32,151 nucleotides of DNA from Planctomycetaceae bacterium (GTDB lineage Bacteria; Planctomycetota; Phycisphaerae; SM23-33). The position numbers were made by a program, and so were the translations under genes. The notes under the pieces were generated by a model, which was not told the origin of the DNA, made no database searches, and worked only from the letters and a program-made list of their open reading frames with translations. The first letter of the stretch is position 1. Every line of letters starts with the position of its first letter. The DNA lies in contig JAJFVE010000050.1 in NCBI GenBank assembly GCA_021371965.1, forward strand, positions 1 to 32,151. The letters run 5' to 3'. Below, piece after piece: positions 16,434 to 25,200 of this stretch.

Positions 16434-17457
16434 CGAGAGTCCGCTTGTACCGCTCGACCAGGTCGGCGGGCGGGTCGAAGGTGTTCATTGCGATGGGGCG
16501 GCGCTCCAGGGCGCTTTGGTACAGCGCCAGCACCACCGCCCACTCGTGCAGCGAACGCTTGAGGTTCGTCCCGGCCGGCGTGCCGGTCTCGATCCAGGCG
16601 AACATGGCCTTGTGGAACGCCGTCTGCTCGACGATCCAGTTGGCGCCGAACTGGGCGCCGTCGACGTAGCACAGGCCGCTTTCGCTCTTGTTGCCGGCGA
16701 CGATTTCCCACTTGCCGAACTGCTGCCATTCGACGCGGCCGCCCTCGCAGTACGCCCCGCCGCGCACGTGCTGGTAGGTCGTGTTGGGGTCGCGGCAGAC
16801 GGGGCTGACCGGCCCGCTGGTCCACAGGGCCTTGATGCCGTTTTCCAGCGAGAGCTGCGCAACGGTTGCCTGCGGGGCGGGGTGGCCGGTGTCGTGTATG
16901 TCCCAGCCCCAGGCGTTGCCGAAGACTTCCGTCACGGCTGGGTCGCCCACCAGGCTCAGACCGTAGTTAAGCGTGTGCGTGCCCTGTCCGGCGATGTTCA
17001 TCCCGGCTGAGAGGTGCACGTGCAGGGGTTTGCCCAGTCGCCCGCTGGCGACGGCTTGGCGGCAACTCTCCAGATGCTCGTTCCATCGCGTCTGGTGGCA
17101 GACGGCGAACTTGGTCTTGGTCCGGGCCTCGAGTTCGCACAGAGCCCGCCAGTCGGGCACTGCCGTGGCGACGGGTTTTTCAACGGTACACAAGGGGACG
17201 TTGCCATCGGAGACGATGGTCATCATCTCGACGCGGATGTTCGGCCACGTGACGATGTGGACGATGTCGGGCTTCTCTTTGGCGATCATCTCGGCAGCGT
17301 CTGCATAGGCCTTGATGCCGAAATCTTTCGCGAAGGCGTCGCGGCGATTGGCAGTGGGGGCGCAGCAGGCGACGACCTTGGCGTTGGAGATGGTCTCGTA
17401 CGCGCGGACATGGTCGCGGGCGCGCCCGCCGCATCCGATTATGGCTGCTTTGTACAT
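16429..17457 (-). CDS. Gfo/Idh/MocA-family NAD(P)-dependent oxidoreductase
   Basis: A 342-residue sugar-type dehydrogenase. The N-terminal Rossmann fold carries GCGGRAR from residue 8, and E93-K94-P95 is the family's EKP motif, whose Lys helps position the substrate. GTHTLNYGLSLVGDP in the C-terminal domain supplies the catalytic-site His region. These enzymes oxidise or reduce hydroxyls of sugars, inositols or their acids. An open frame extends upstream to 17532, but that extension is translated GAC/CATC microsatellite. The ATG at 17457 has AAGGAAG five to six bases before it and starts the Rossmann strand directly. With the MDR dehydrogenase upstream and the GH29-type genes, it probably acts in deoxysugar catabolism. 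Substrate unknown. Confidence 0.88.
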   Translation of the reverse strand: MYKAAIIGCGGRARDHVRAYETISNAKVVACCAPTANRRDAFAKDFGIKAYADAAEMIAKEKPDIVHIVTWPNIRVEMMTIVSDGNVPLCTVEKPVATAVPDWRALCELEARTKTKFAVCHQTRWNEHLESCRQAVASGRLGKPLHVHLSAGMNIAGQGTHTLNYGLSLVGDPAVTEVFGNAWGWDIHDTGHPAPQATVAQLSLENGIKALWTSGPVSPVCRDPNTTYQHVRGGAYCEGGRVEWQQFGKWEIVAGNKSESGLCYVDGAQFGANWIVEQTAFHKAMFAWIETGTPAGTNLKRSLHEWAVVLALYQSALERRPIAMNTFDPPADLVERYKRTLG

Positions 17458-17486
17458 TGATACTTCCTTAAAGAAGAAGAAAGAAC

Positions 17487-17545
17487 CGACGACGAGGACG
17501 ACGACGAGGACGAACAACATCCATCCATCCATCCATTCATCCCTA
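17487..17545. repeat. GAC/GAG and CATC microsatellite upstream of the oxidoreductase gene
   Basis: A run of GAC and GAG triplets (17487-17513) is followed by CATC tetramers ending CATTCATCC (17519-17545). It fills most of the 109-base spacer between two minus-strand genes and lies about 30 bases upstream of the oxidoreductase ATG. A second GAC/GAG tract is at the same relative place before the next gene (18607-18634). Confidence 0.75.
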
Positions 17546-17566
17546 CCGCACGTCCATGGCGACTCG

Positions 17567-18577
17567 TTACCAGGGGTGCAGCACGATCTTTCCGCACCGG
17601 CCGGTCAACTGCAGTTCCCACGCCTTGCCTGCCTCGGACATCGGGAAGGTGTGGGTGATGAGCGTGTTGAGCTTGTCGGTGCTGTCGGCGATGAGTTTCA
17701 TCATCAGCGGGGCGTCGGCCATGCTCCAGTGCCACTGGCCGTGCAGGCTGATGCCCTTGCGGATCATGTCGTTGCTGACGGCGATGGTCAGGTCGCCGGC
17801 CTCGCCGACGAAGCATGCCTCGCCGCGGCGTTTGAGGGCGTCGATCATGAGGCGCTGGGCCGCCGGCACGCCCGAGCAGTCGACGGCCTTGTCGATCCCG
17901 CCGCCACTGAGGTCGAGGATCTGCTGCAGGGCGTCCTCCTTCGACGGATCGACGACGGCCGCCGCGCCGAGCTTCTTGGCCAGTTCGCCGCGGTAGGCGT
18001 TGGTGTCGACGGCGATGACCTTGGCCCCGCGATAGACGGCGTTAATCACGCCGCCCAGTCCGACCGGACCCAGGCCGGTGATCAGCACCGTGTCGAAGGC
18101 GCCGGCGTTCATGCGCTGCATCGCGCCGAACGTCGGGCCCAGTCCGCAACAGGCCATCGAGGCATGGTCGTAGCTGATGCCCTCGGGGATCGGCAGGAGC
18201 ATCCAGTCGCTCTTGAGCAGGTACTGGGCGTATGTGGCGTTGCCGGCGCCCGAGCCGGTCAGGGCGACCGGGTCGATCCCCTTCTGGCAGTGGATGTACT
18301 GCCCGGCCAGGCAGTGCGGGCACGTCCCACAGGGCGACAGCGGCATGACGACGACGCGATCGCCGACGCTGACGCGGCCGGGTTGTGCGACCTGCACGAC
18401 TTCGCCGGCGGCCTCATGACCGAGGCAGTCGCCGCCCCATCCGGCGGCGTAAGCCTTGTACTCGGTACACATGGGGGCCGCGTGGACCTTCACGACGACG
18501 ATATCACCGGCAGGCTTGGGATCGGGTTTGTCAACCAGGCTGCATTGCCTGGGACCGGTGATGGCTGCGACTTTCAT
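17567..18577 (-). CDS. Zinc-dependent MDR-family alcohol/polyol dehydrogenase
   Basis: A 336-residue medium-chain dehydrogenase. C37-like MCTEYKAY and GHEAAGEV supply catalytic-zinc ligands, CGTCPHCLAGQYIHC is the four-Cys structural-zinc loop, and GLGPVGLGGV is the NAD(P) Rossmann motif, followed by VIAVDTN where the acidic residue favours NAD. These features match threonine/sorbitol-type dehydrogenases that oxidise secondary alcohols of sugars or polyols. The reading frame starts earlier with a TTG, but the ATG at 18577 is preceded by GAGGAGAG and begins the canonical MKVAAI strand, so it is preferred. It sits between an alpha-L-fucosidase and a Gfo/Idh/MocA enzyme on the same strand, which fits an oxidative pathway for a released sugar. 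Exact substrate unknown. Confidence 0.9.
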   Translation of the reverse strand: MKVAAITGPRQCSLVDKPDPKPAGDIVVVKVHAAPMCTEYKAYAAGWGGDCLGHEAAGEVVQVAQPGRVSVGDRVVVMPLSPCGTCPHCLAGQYIHCQKGIDPVALTGSGAGNATYAQYLLKSDWMLLPIPEGISYDHASMACCGLGPTFGAMQRMNAGAFDTVLITGLGPVGLGGVINAVYRGAKVIAVDTNAYRGELAKKLGAAAVVDPSKEDALQQILDLSGGGIDKAVDCSGVPAAQRLMIDALKRRGEACFVGEAGDLTIAVSNDMIRKGISLHGQWHWSMADAPLMMKLIADSTDKLNTLITHTFPMSEAGKAWELQLTGRCGKIVLHPW

Positions 18578-18606
18578 TTCTTCTCTCCTCAAAAACCTAA
18601 AGACCG

Positions 18607-18634
18607 AGGACGACGACGAGGACGAGGACGAGGA
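18607..18634. repeat. GAC/GAG microsatellite upstream of the MDR gene
   Basis: GAGGACGACGACGAGGACGA and further GAG/GAC triplets lie about 30 bases upstream of the MDR dehydrogenase ATG. Composition and position mirror the tract before the neighbouring oxidoreductase gene at 17487. Confidence 0.75.
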
Positions 18635-18645
18635 GGGAAAAGCTC

Positions 18646-18745
18646 GGGTGCCGTGGCGGGAAGGGCTTTAGCCCGACAGCCACGACAGAACCGCCCTCAG
18701 GGATCGTGGCTGTCGGACCCTTCGGGTCCTCCCGCCACGGCACCC
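18646..18745. repeat. 100-bp nested palindrome with cloverleaf-like folding
   Basis: The outer stem is a perfect 16 bp (GGGTGCCGTGGCGGGA at 18646-18661 with its complement at 18730-18745). The inner stem is a perfect 13 bp (CCGACAGCCACGA at 18673-18685 with its complement at 18704-18716) closing an 18-base loop. Two small hairpins flank the inner stem: GGGC-TTTA-GCCC on the left and GGACCC-TTC-GGGTCC on the right. It fills the spacer between the fucosidase stop and the MDR gene. It resembles a REP/MITE-type palindromic element; no transposase is near. Confidence 0.8.
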
Positions 18746-18746
18746 G

Positions 18747-18766
18747 CACCACTCACCACTCACAAC
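18747..18766. repeat. Heptamer array (TGAGTGG family) containing the fucosidase stop codon
   Basis: On the minus strand this reads GTTGTGAGTGGTGAGTGGTG. The stop codon TGA of the fucosidase gene is the first unit's TGA, so translation ends inside the repeat. The same family forms the hairpin at 28733-28785. Confidence 0.65.
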
Positions 18767-20016
18767 TGCTTCATACGACTATCGTGCAGTTCGAGAGTGC
18801 GCAGCCGCACGGGGCCGTCGGCCTCGAGCACGCGGAAGATCATCTTGTTGCGCCGCACGAGCGGGAACTGGCAGATGGCCTTGTGGCCGATGGTATGGCC
18901 TTCGTAGAGCGGGATGCCCGGCGGGACGGGGAACTCGATGCGGAAGCGTTTGACGTGCTGGCCGTGCGTGAGGTCTTCCTGGATGATCGCGTGATCGACG
19001 TCCACCAGCCCGTTGATCTTGTACGACCAGACGTTCGGCTCAGTCTGCTCGAAATCCTTGAGCGTGGCGACGGGCTTGCCGAAGCGGCGGCGCACTTCCG
19101 CGCCGAACTCGATCAGCCGGTTGGCATCGGCGTCGGGCAGCAGGCCGCGGCGGTCGGGTCCGACGTTGATCAGCAGATTGCACCCGCGTCCGACCGAGCA
19201 GTAGTACATGCCCATCAGCACGTCGAGGGGTTTGACGGTGTGCTCGTCCTTGTCGCTGTAGAACCAGTTGTACCCGCGCAGGCGGCAGTCGCACTCGGCG
19301 GGCAGATAGCGTAATTCGTTGCCCGCCAGGCGCATCGTCGGGTCGCCGGGGACGTCCTGGAGATTGAGCGTGTTCCACACCGGCAGCGGCGCGAAGCCCT
19401 CCTCGTTGCCGATCCAGCGCATGTCCGGGTCGCCCATGTTGAAGATCAGCATATTGGGCTGCATGCGGCGCATCTCGCCGATCAGGCGCGGCCAATCGTA
19501 CTGGTGGCCGTCGCTGCCGCAGCCGTCGAACCACACCAGGTCGATCTGCCCGTACTGCCCGCCCATCAGCTCGCTGGCCTGCTTGAGGAAGAAATCATCG
19601 TAGGCCTTGGGGTCGGTCTTGAACTTGCCGCCGGTCCATTGTGCGGGCGAGTAGTACAAGCCCGCGGCCAGGCCCTCCGCGCGGAACGCTTCCATGTACT
19701 CGGCGATCACGTCGCCGCGCCCGTTCTTCCACGGGCTGGAGGCGACGGAAAACTCGGTACACTTCGAGGGCCAGTTGGCGAAGCCGTCGTGGTGCTTGGC
19801 CGTCAGGACGGCGTACTTCATGCCGGCCTGTCTGGCCACTGCGGCCCATTGGCGGGGATCGAACTGCGTGGGCATGAAGCTGTCGGCCGACATGGGTTTG
19901 TCGTCCCAGTCGAGGTGTCCTTCGTTGAAGGTCCGCACTCCGAAGTGCAGGAACAGGCCAAGCTCCCAGTTGTGGAACTCAAGCTGACGCGGGGACGGTA
20001 CGATGCAATCGCTCAT
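18760..20016 (-). CDS. Alpha-L-fucosidase (GH29)
   Basis: A 418-residue GH29 enzyme with no signal peptide, so it probably acts on imported oligosaccharides in the cytoplasm. The TIM barrel starts with LGLFLHFGVRTFNEG; TAKHHDGFANWPS is the conserved substrate-binding block; LVWFDGCG places the retaining nucleophile at D164; and GCNLLINVGPDRRGLLP is the family's C-terminal barrel motif. A beta-sandwich-like tail follows from about residue 330. GH29 enzymes usually carry this two-domain layout, and the length is in the normal range. AGAGGA eight bases upstream supports the ATG. It is the first gene of a minus-strand cluster with two dehydrogenases and a diverged GH29-like protein. Linkage specificity is not predictable. 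Confidence 0.9.
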   Translation of the reverse strand: MSDCIVPSPRQLEFHNWELGLFLHFGVRTFNEGHLDWDDKPMSADSFMPTQFDPRQWAAVARQAGMKYAVLTAKHHDGFANWPSKCTEFSVASSPWKNGRGDVIAEYMEAFRAEGLAAGLYYSPAQWTGGKFKTDPKAYDDFFLKQASELMGGQYGQIDLVWFDGCGSDGHQYDWPRLIGEMRRMQPNMLIFNMGDPDMRWIGNEEGFAPLPVWNTLNLQDVPGDPTMRLAGNELRYLPAECDCRLRGYNWFYSDKDEHTVKPLDVLMGMYYCSVGRGCNLLINVGPDRRGLLPDADANRLIEFGAEVRRRFGKPVATLKDFEQTEPNVWSYKINGLVDVDHAIIQEDLTHGQHVKRFRIEFPVPPGIPLYEGHTIGHKAICQFPLVRRNKMIFRVLEADGPVRLRTLELHDSRMKQL

Positions 20017-20086
20017 GGGGCGTTCCTCTCATTGCTGGAGCAGGCGATGAGTGTAGCGGTCCCGGCGGTGGTGTCAAGGCGGGAGC

Positions 20087-20231
20087 AATGGGCGAGACGC
20101 CCATGCCACGCAGAGAGCATGGGCGAGACGCCCATGCCACGCAGAGAACATGGGCGAGACGCCCATGCCACGCAGAGAACATGGGCGAGACGCCCATGCC
20201 ACGCAGAGAACATGGGCGAGACGCCCGTGCT
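20087..20231. repeat. Five-copy 31-bp palindromic tandem array
   Basis: Units begin (ATGGGCGAGACG...) at 20088, 20119, 20150, 20181 and 20212, exactly 31 bases apart. Each holds the palindrome CATGGGCG-AGA-CGCCCATG and a spacer CCACGCAGAGAA. Copies 3 and 4 are identical; the first two vary by a base or so, and the last ends in CGCCCGTGCTAC. The array fills the space between the GGDEF gene stop (minus strand) and the fucosidase start. 'ATGGGCGAGACGCCCATG' elements are familiar in Planctomycetota intergenic DNA. There are no distinct spacers, so it is not a CRISPR array. Confidence 0.9.
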
Positions 20232-20232
20232 A

Positions 20233-21204
20233 CTAGGCGGCGGCGGTGGCGACGATGGCTCGGTTGCGTCCGAGTCGCTTGGCTTCATACAGTGCGGTGT
20301 CGGCGGCGCGGAGCACGTCGTCGGGCTCGGCCATCCCGGGGGCGTACTGGGTGACGCCGATGCTGATCGTCACGCGGAAGTCTGGGGCGAATCCGAACCT
20401 CAGGGCCTCGACGTTGGCGCGGCATCGTTCGGCGCAGATCATGGCCTGGTTGGCGTTCTGGCGGGGCAGGAGGATCATGAACTCCTCGCCGCCGAGGCGG
20501 TAGACGGTGTCGGTGCCGCGGGCGGTGGCCCCCAGCGCCGCCGCGACGGTCTGGAGCACCTGGTCGCCGCGGACGTGGCCATACCTGTCGTTGACGCCCT
20601 TGAAATGATCCAGGTCGAGCATCGCACAGGCGAACGGTTCCATGTACCGCTTGGCCAGGCTCAGGTGCTCCTGCAGGCGGAACATCGCCTGGCGGCGGTT
20701 GAGCAGGCCCGACAGCTCGTCGGTGGTGGCGGCCTCGACCAGGCGCGCGTTCAGGGCCGTCAGCTCGGCGTTCATCTGGGCCGCGCGGGCGGATTGCTGC
20801 ACCAGTTCATCGTAGAGGGCGGTCATGCGCACGCCCGCGCGGATGCGGGCCTGGAGTTCGCCGGGATGAAAGGGCTTGGACAGGAAGTCGTCCACGCCGG
20901 CGTCGAAGGCCTCGACCAGGCGGTCCTTGTCCGACTCGACGGTCAGCATGATGACGTAGGTGTAGCGCACCGACTGCTCGCCCCGCATCGCCCGGCAGAC
21001 GGTCAGACCGTCCATCACGGCCATGCGCCAATCGAGAATCACGATTTGCGGTTGGCGTTCGACGAGGATTTCGAGGCCGCGGGCGCCGCTCAGGGCCGTC
21101 AGCGGCTCGTGGCCGGTGGCAGCCACCTGGTGGGCGAGCATGGCCAGGCTCAGCGGGTCGTCGTCGATGATCAGCAGCGGTTTGCGTTCGGCGGCAAGAG
21201 TCAT
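20233..21204 (-). CDS. Response regulator with GGDEF output (diguanylate cyclase, PleD/WspR-like)
   Basis: A 323-residue protein: receiver domain (acidic pocket D14-D16, phosphoacceptor D58, SKPF lysine), a short helical linker and a GGDEF domain. The active site reads GGEEF at 238-242, competent for making cyclic di-GMP from two GTP. R229-G-T-D232 lies five residues before it, an intact RxxD inhibitory site, so product feedback is expected. The open frame extends upstream inside the HD-GYP gene, but ATG 21204 has GAGGT nine bases before it and begins the receiver fold. It follows the HD-GYP gene by 11 bases, so the two should be cotranscribed with the kinase. Phosphorylation probably activates the cyclase by dimerisation. 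Confidence 0.93.
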   Translation of the reverse strand: MTLAAERKPLLIIDDDPLSLAMLAHQVAATGHEPLTALSGARGLEILVERQPQIVILDWRMAVMDGLTVCRAMRGEQSVRYTYVIMLTVESDKDRLVEAFDAGVDDFLSKPFHPGELQARIRAGVRMTALYDELVQQSARAAQMNAELTALNARLVEAATTDELSGLLNRRQAMFRLQEHLSLAKRYMEPFACAMLDLDHFKGVNDRYGHVRGDQVLQTVAAALGATARGTDTVYRLGGEEFMILLPRQNANQAMICAERCRANVEALRFGFAPDFRVTISIGVTQYAPGMAEPDDVLRAADTALYEAKRLGRNRAIVATAAA

Positions 21205-21215
21205 GGCAGATAACC

Positions 21216-22232
21216 TCACGCGGCGGCGGCCGCGATGTCCGAAAGACGATTTCGCAATTCGAGGAAGGCGGTCTCGGTCTCCAGGAACGCCTTGACGACC
21301 ACGGGGTCGAAATGGCTGCCGGATTCCTCGACGATGATGGACCGGGCCACTTCGTGGCTGTAGGCGTTCTTGTAGACGCGTCGCGAGGTCAGGGCGTCGT
21401 AGACGTCGGCCAGCGCCACGATCCGCGCGCAGAGCGGGATGTTCTCCCCGACGAGTCCGGCCGGATACCCCGTGCCGTCGAAGCGTTCGTGATGGGCGGC
21501 CGCGATGTTGCGGGCCATCAGCAGAAACTCGGCGCTGGGGTACTGCACCAGGGCGGAGTTGAGGGTTTCGGCGCCGAGGCTGGTGTGGCCTTTCATGACG
21601 GCGAACTCGCGGTCGCTGAGGCGTCCGGGCTTGAGCAGGATCGAGTCGGGAATGCCGATCTTGCCCACGTCGTGCAGCGGGCTGGTGGAATAGATGGTCT
21701 GGACGAACCCTGCCGTCACCGGGTATCCGGGGCGGTCCCATTCGAGCAGGCACTGTGCCAGGGTGCGGCAATAGTTGCGGACGCGTTCGAGATGGTGCCC
21801 GGTTTCGGGGTCTCGCGACTCGGCGAGCCTGGCCATAGCGAACAGGGCCACGTCGCGCGTCTCCAGGGCCAGCACGCGCTGTCCGGCGCGGACGCGCACG
21901 GTGAGCTCGGCGGGGTTGAAGGGCTTGGCGATGAAGTCGTCGGCGCCGGCATCGAGCCCCTGAACCACGTGCTCCTGCGAGTCGTGGGCGGTGAGCATGA
22001 TGAAGTAGACGTACCCGCCGAAGGCCTCGGTCCGCACGCGGCGGCAGAGCTCCTCGCCGCTCATGACGGGCATGTCCCAGTCGGAGATGACCATGTGCAG
22101 CCCGCCGTGGCGGAGCTTGGCCAGGGCTTCCTGCCCGTTGCAGGCGGTTTCGACCTCGTGCTGAGCCTGGCTCAGCGCGTTTTCGAGCAGCGTCAAAGAC
22201 AGTTGGTCGTCGTCAACAATAAGGATCCTCAT
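21216..22232 (-). CDS. Response regulator with HD-GYP output (cyclic di-GMP phosphodiesterase, RpfG-like)
   Basis: A 338-residue protein with a receiver (D7-D9 pocket, phosphoacceptor D51, AKPF lysine) followed by an HD-GYP domain. Motifs are complete: H187-D188 in SPLHDVGKIGIPD, HHERFDGTGYP with G255-Y256-P257, and DVYDALTSRRVYK. Such enzymes hydrolyse cyclic di-GMP to pGpG or GMP with a two- or three-iron centre. GAGGA five to six bases before the ATG fixes the start; an upstream in-frame extension overlaps the kinase stop region and is not needed. It lies 31 bases after the kinase gene and 11 before the GGDEF gene, giving a kinase-phosphodiesterase-cyclase operon. The kinase's Hpt domain is the likely phosphate donor. 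Confidence 0.93.
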   Translation of the reverse strand: MRILIVDDDQLSLTLLENALSQAQHEVETACNGQEALAKLRHGGLHMVISDWDMPVMSGEELCRRVRTEAFGGYVYFIMLTAHDSQEHVVQGLDAGADDFIAKPFNPAELTVRVRAGQRVLALETRDVALFAMARLAESRDPETGHHLERVRNYCRTLAQCLLEWDRPGYPVTAGFVQTIYSTSPLHDVGKIGIPDSILLKPGRLSDREFAVMKGHTSLGAETLNSALVQYPSAEFLLMARNIAAAHHERFDGTGYPAGLVGENIPLCARIVALADVYDALTSRRVYKNAYSHEVARSIIVEESGSHFDPVVVKAFLETETAFLELRNRLSDIAAAAA

Positions 22233-22263
22233 CGTGTCCTCTTTTCTTCCCGACCCGCGCCCA

Positions 22264-25200
22264 TTACTTATTCCCGTCCACAGTAGCGATCTCCGCAACG
22301 GCGTTCAGACACCGTGTCAGTTCCTCTCTCAGCGGCGGCATCGCCGCGGCCGCTCCGGCCGCGTCGCCCGCCTGGGCCGCCTGCTCGACGGCCAGCGCCG
22401 CCTGGCGCAGCATCGGGGCCGACAGATTGGCCGCGGCGCCCTTGATCGAATGTGCGAGGCGCCGCGTCTCGGTCATGTTGCCCGCCGCGGCGGCGGCATC
22501 GAGCTTGTCCATCTCGCCCGGTATGGAATCGGCAAATTTTGCCAGCATCTTTTCCATGAACTCGACGCTGTTGAGACATCGCTGTCGCAGGTCATGGAAA
22601 TTGAACGGTCCGCCGCCGTCCCCGGCGGGAGCGGGGGCCTGGGCGGGCGTCGCCGGGGTCTCCGGCGCGACGATCGAGTCGATCAGGCGGATCAGTTCGT
22701 CGGGCACGAAGGGCTTGGAGATGAAAGCGTCCATGCCGGCCTCAGTGCACTTATCGCGTTCGCCGCTGACGGCGTTGGCGGTCAACGCCACGATGGGGAT
22801 CCGCCCGCTGCGGCGGGCCATGACCATGCCGATGCTTTCCTTGCTGCGGATGGCGCGGGTGGCCTCGAGGCCGTCCATCTCGGGCATCTGGCAGTCCATC
22901 AGGACCAGGTCGAATTTCTTCTTCATCAGCAGGTCGACGGCGTCGCGCCCGTTGGCGACGACCTCGCATCGCAGGCCGCCCATGCGCAGGATCTCCGCGG
23001 CCAGTTCCTGGTTGACCTCGTTATCCTCGGCCAGCAGGATCGAGATGTCGCGCGGGGCAGCGGACAGGGCAGCGGCCGGAGCCTCGGGTCGCGTGGGACT
23101 TTCCGAAAGCCCCTTGGAGCGTGCGACGGCCTGGACGATCTCGTCGAACAGGCGCGACTGGTGAACGGGCTTGAAGACGCAGGCGTGGGCGGCGCGGTAA
23201 TAGTTGCCGTCCTCGAGGGACGTCTCCGAGTGCACCAGCAGCACGCGCACGGTCGGGGCGATGGCGGCGTCGGCGACGATCCGCTGCAGCAGCTCCTCGC
23301 CGCCGATGCCGGGCATCTGGAGATCGGCCAGGACGATCCCGAAGGGGTTCTGGCTGACGCTGTGGCGACGCAGGGCCTCGAGGGCCTCGGCGCCGCCGGG
23401 GCTGGTCTTGGCGGTCAGTCCCCAGCTTTCCAGCAGTTCGCACAGGGCGTGGCGGCTGGAGGGGTTGTCGTCGACGACCAGCACGGGCTTCCTGCTCAGT
23501 TCGGCCAAAGCTGCAACGGTATGGCGGGGGAGCTGGTTGCAGGTATCGAGCGTCGCGGTGAACCAGAAGGTCGAGCCCTTGCCTTCCTCGCTCTCGACGC
23601 CGGTCGCTCCGCCCATCAGTTCGGCCAGGCGCTTGCAGATGGCCAGCCCCAGTCCGGTGCCGCTGTGCTTTCGCGTGGCGAAGGAGTCGACCTGGGAGAA
23701 GGTCTTGAAGAGGCGGTCGATATTCTCGGGCGAGATTCCCGCTCCGGTGTCGCGGATGGTGAAGCGTACCTGGGCCTTGCCGCCGCTGATGCGCACGAGG
23801 CGGGCCCGCACGACGATCTCGCCGCGCTCGGTGAACTTCATGGCGTTGCCGATGAGGTTGACGAGGATCTGCCGCAGGCGGTCGCTATCGCCGCGCACCT
23901 TGAAGGGCACCGGCGCCTCGACGAGGCTGACAAGCTCCAGGCCTTTCTGGTCGGCCCTCTGGGCGAACATCTCTACCGTGTCCTCGACGATGGTCCGCAG
24001 GTCGAACTCGCTGCTGTGAAGCTCCAGCTTGCCCGCTTCGATCTTCGAGAAGTCCAGCACGTCGTTGATGATCGTCAGCAGCGACAGGGCCGAACTCTTG
24101 ACGATGCGGGCATATCGCCGCTGCTGGTCGGTCAGCGTGGTGCGCGCCAGCAGGTCGGTCATGCCCACCACGCCGTTCATCGGCGTGCGGATCTCGTGGC
24201 TCATGCGGGCCAGGAAATCGCTCTTGGCGGCATTGGCGACGGATTCTTTCCAGGCCGCCGCCTCGGCGCGCCGGCGCGCCTCGTCCAGCGCCATTTCCGC
24301 GCGGCGCCGCGTGATCGCCCCGCCGATGGCGCTGCCCAGGGTCGCCAGAATCGTCGACTCCGAGTCGTCCCAGCGGCGCCGGCAGTGGCAGTCGTCGAAG
24401 CCGATGAATCCCCAGAATCCCCCGTCGACCATGATCGGCAGCAGCAGGATCGACACGATCCCCTGCGACTGGAGCAGGTCGCGAAGCGGCTGGGGCAGGT
24501 TCTGCACCAATCCCACGATGGGAGTGCCTGACGCCAATTCGTCGTACCATGTCGGCGACATCGTGTCGTAGGGCAGGTCCTGCAACTCGGGATTGTCGAT
24601 CTCCGGCGTGACGACCTCGCTGGCCCACTCGTAGCGCTGGCTCATGAGGTGGCGGCCGCCCGCGGTTTCGTCGTGGTTTTCAAACACGTAGACGCGGTCG
24701 ACGCCGGCGGCGCGCCCGACGGTCTGGAGCGACTGCTGCACGCTCAGGGACAAATCGGTGACGCTCAGCAGCGCGGCGGTGGCCTCGGAGACCGCCGCCA
24801 GCAGGCGGTCGCGATGGCGGAGCAATTCTTCGGTGCGTTTGCGAGCGGTGATGTCGCTGCAGACGCCCACGAACTGGCTGACGCGCTGCCCCTGCTGCGA
24901 GGTGGGCGTCAGCGTGACCTGCCAGATGATCTCGAAGCCGTCGGCGCGGCGGAAGGGGGCCTCGAACTCCCCGCGACGTCCGGCGAGCACCTCGGCGACT
25001 GCGGCCTGGACGAGCGGACGGCTTTGCGGCGGCCACACGTCCACGTAAGGGCGGCCGATCAGATCCGACAATTCGCAGCCCATGGTCGCCAGGCCGGGCC
25101 GATTGACGGTGAGGTACCGCCCCTCGTTGTCGAAGAGCTGCACGGTGTTGGGCGAGCCTTCGACCAGGCAGCGGTATTGCTGCTGCGACTCGAGCAGGAC

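Noticed and set aside
17458..17532. A hydrophobic N-terminal extension of the Gfo/Idh/MocA gene that could look like a membrane anchor
   Set aside because: It is translated microsatellite (CATC and GAC repeats); the internal ATG has a good ribosome-binding site and starts the Rossmann motif.
20087..20231. CRISPR array
   Set aside because: Units are tandem with the same intervening sequence, so there are no unique spacers, and no cas genes are present.
20017..20232. Cyclic di-GMP riboswitch near the signalling operon
   Set aside because: No GEMM-type conserved core was recognised; the spacer is fully explained by the 31-bp array.
20233..21771. The longer frame that would extend the GGDEF regulator into the HD-GYP gene
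   Set aside because: The extension overlaps the coding region of the HD-GYP gene in another frame; the ATG at 21204 begins the receiver fold after a GAGGT site.
22234..24531. A 765-codon + strand open frame across the kinase gene
   Set aside because: It runs antisense to well-supported kinase, REC and Hpt domains; low-complexity composition and no family resemblance.
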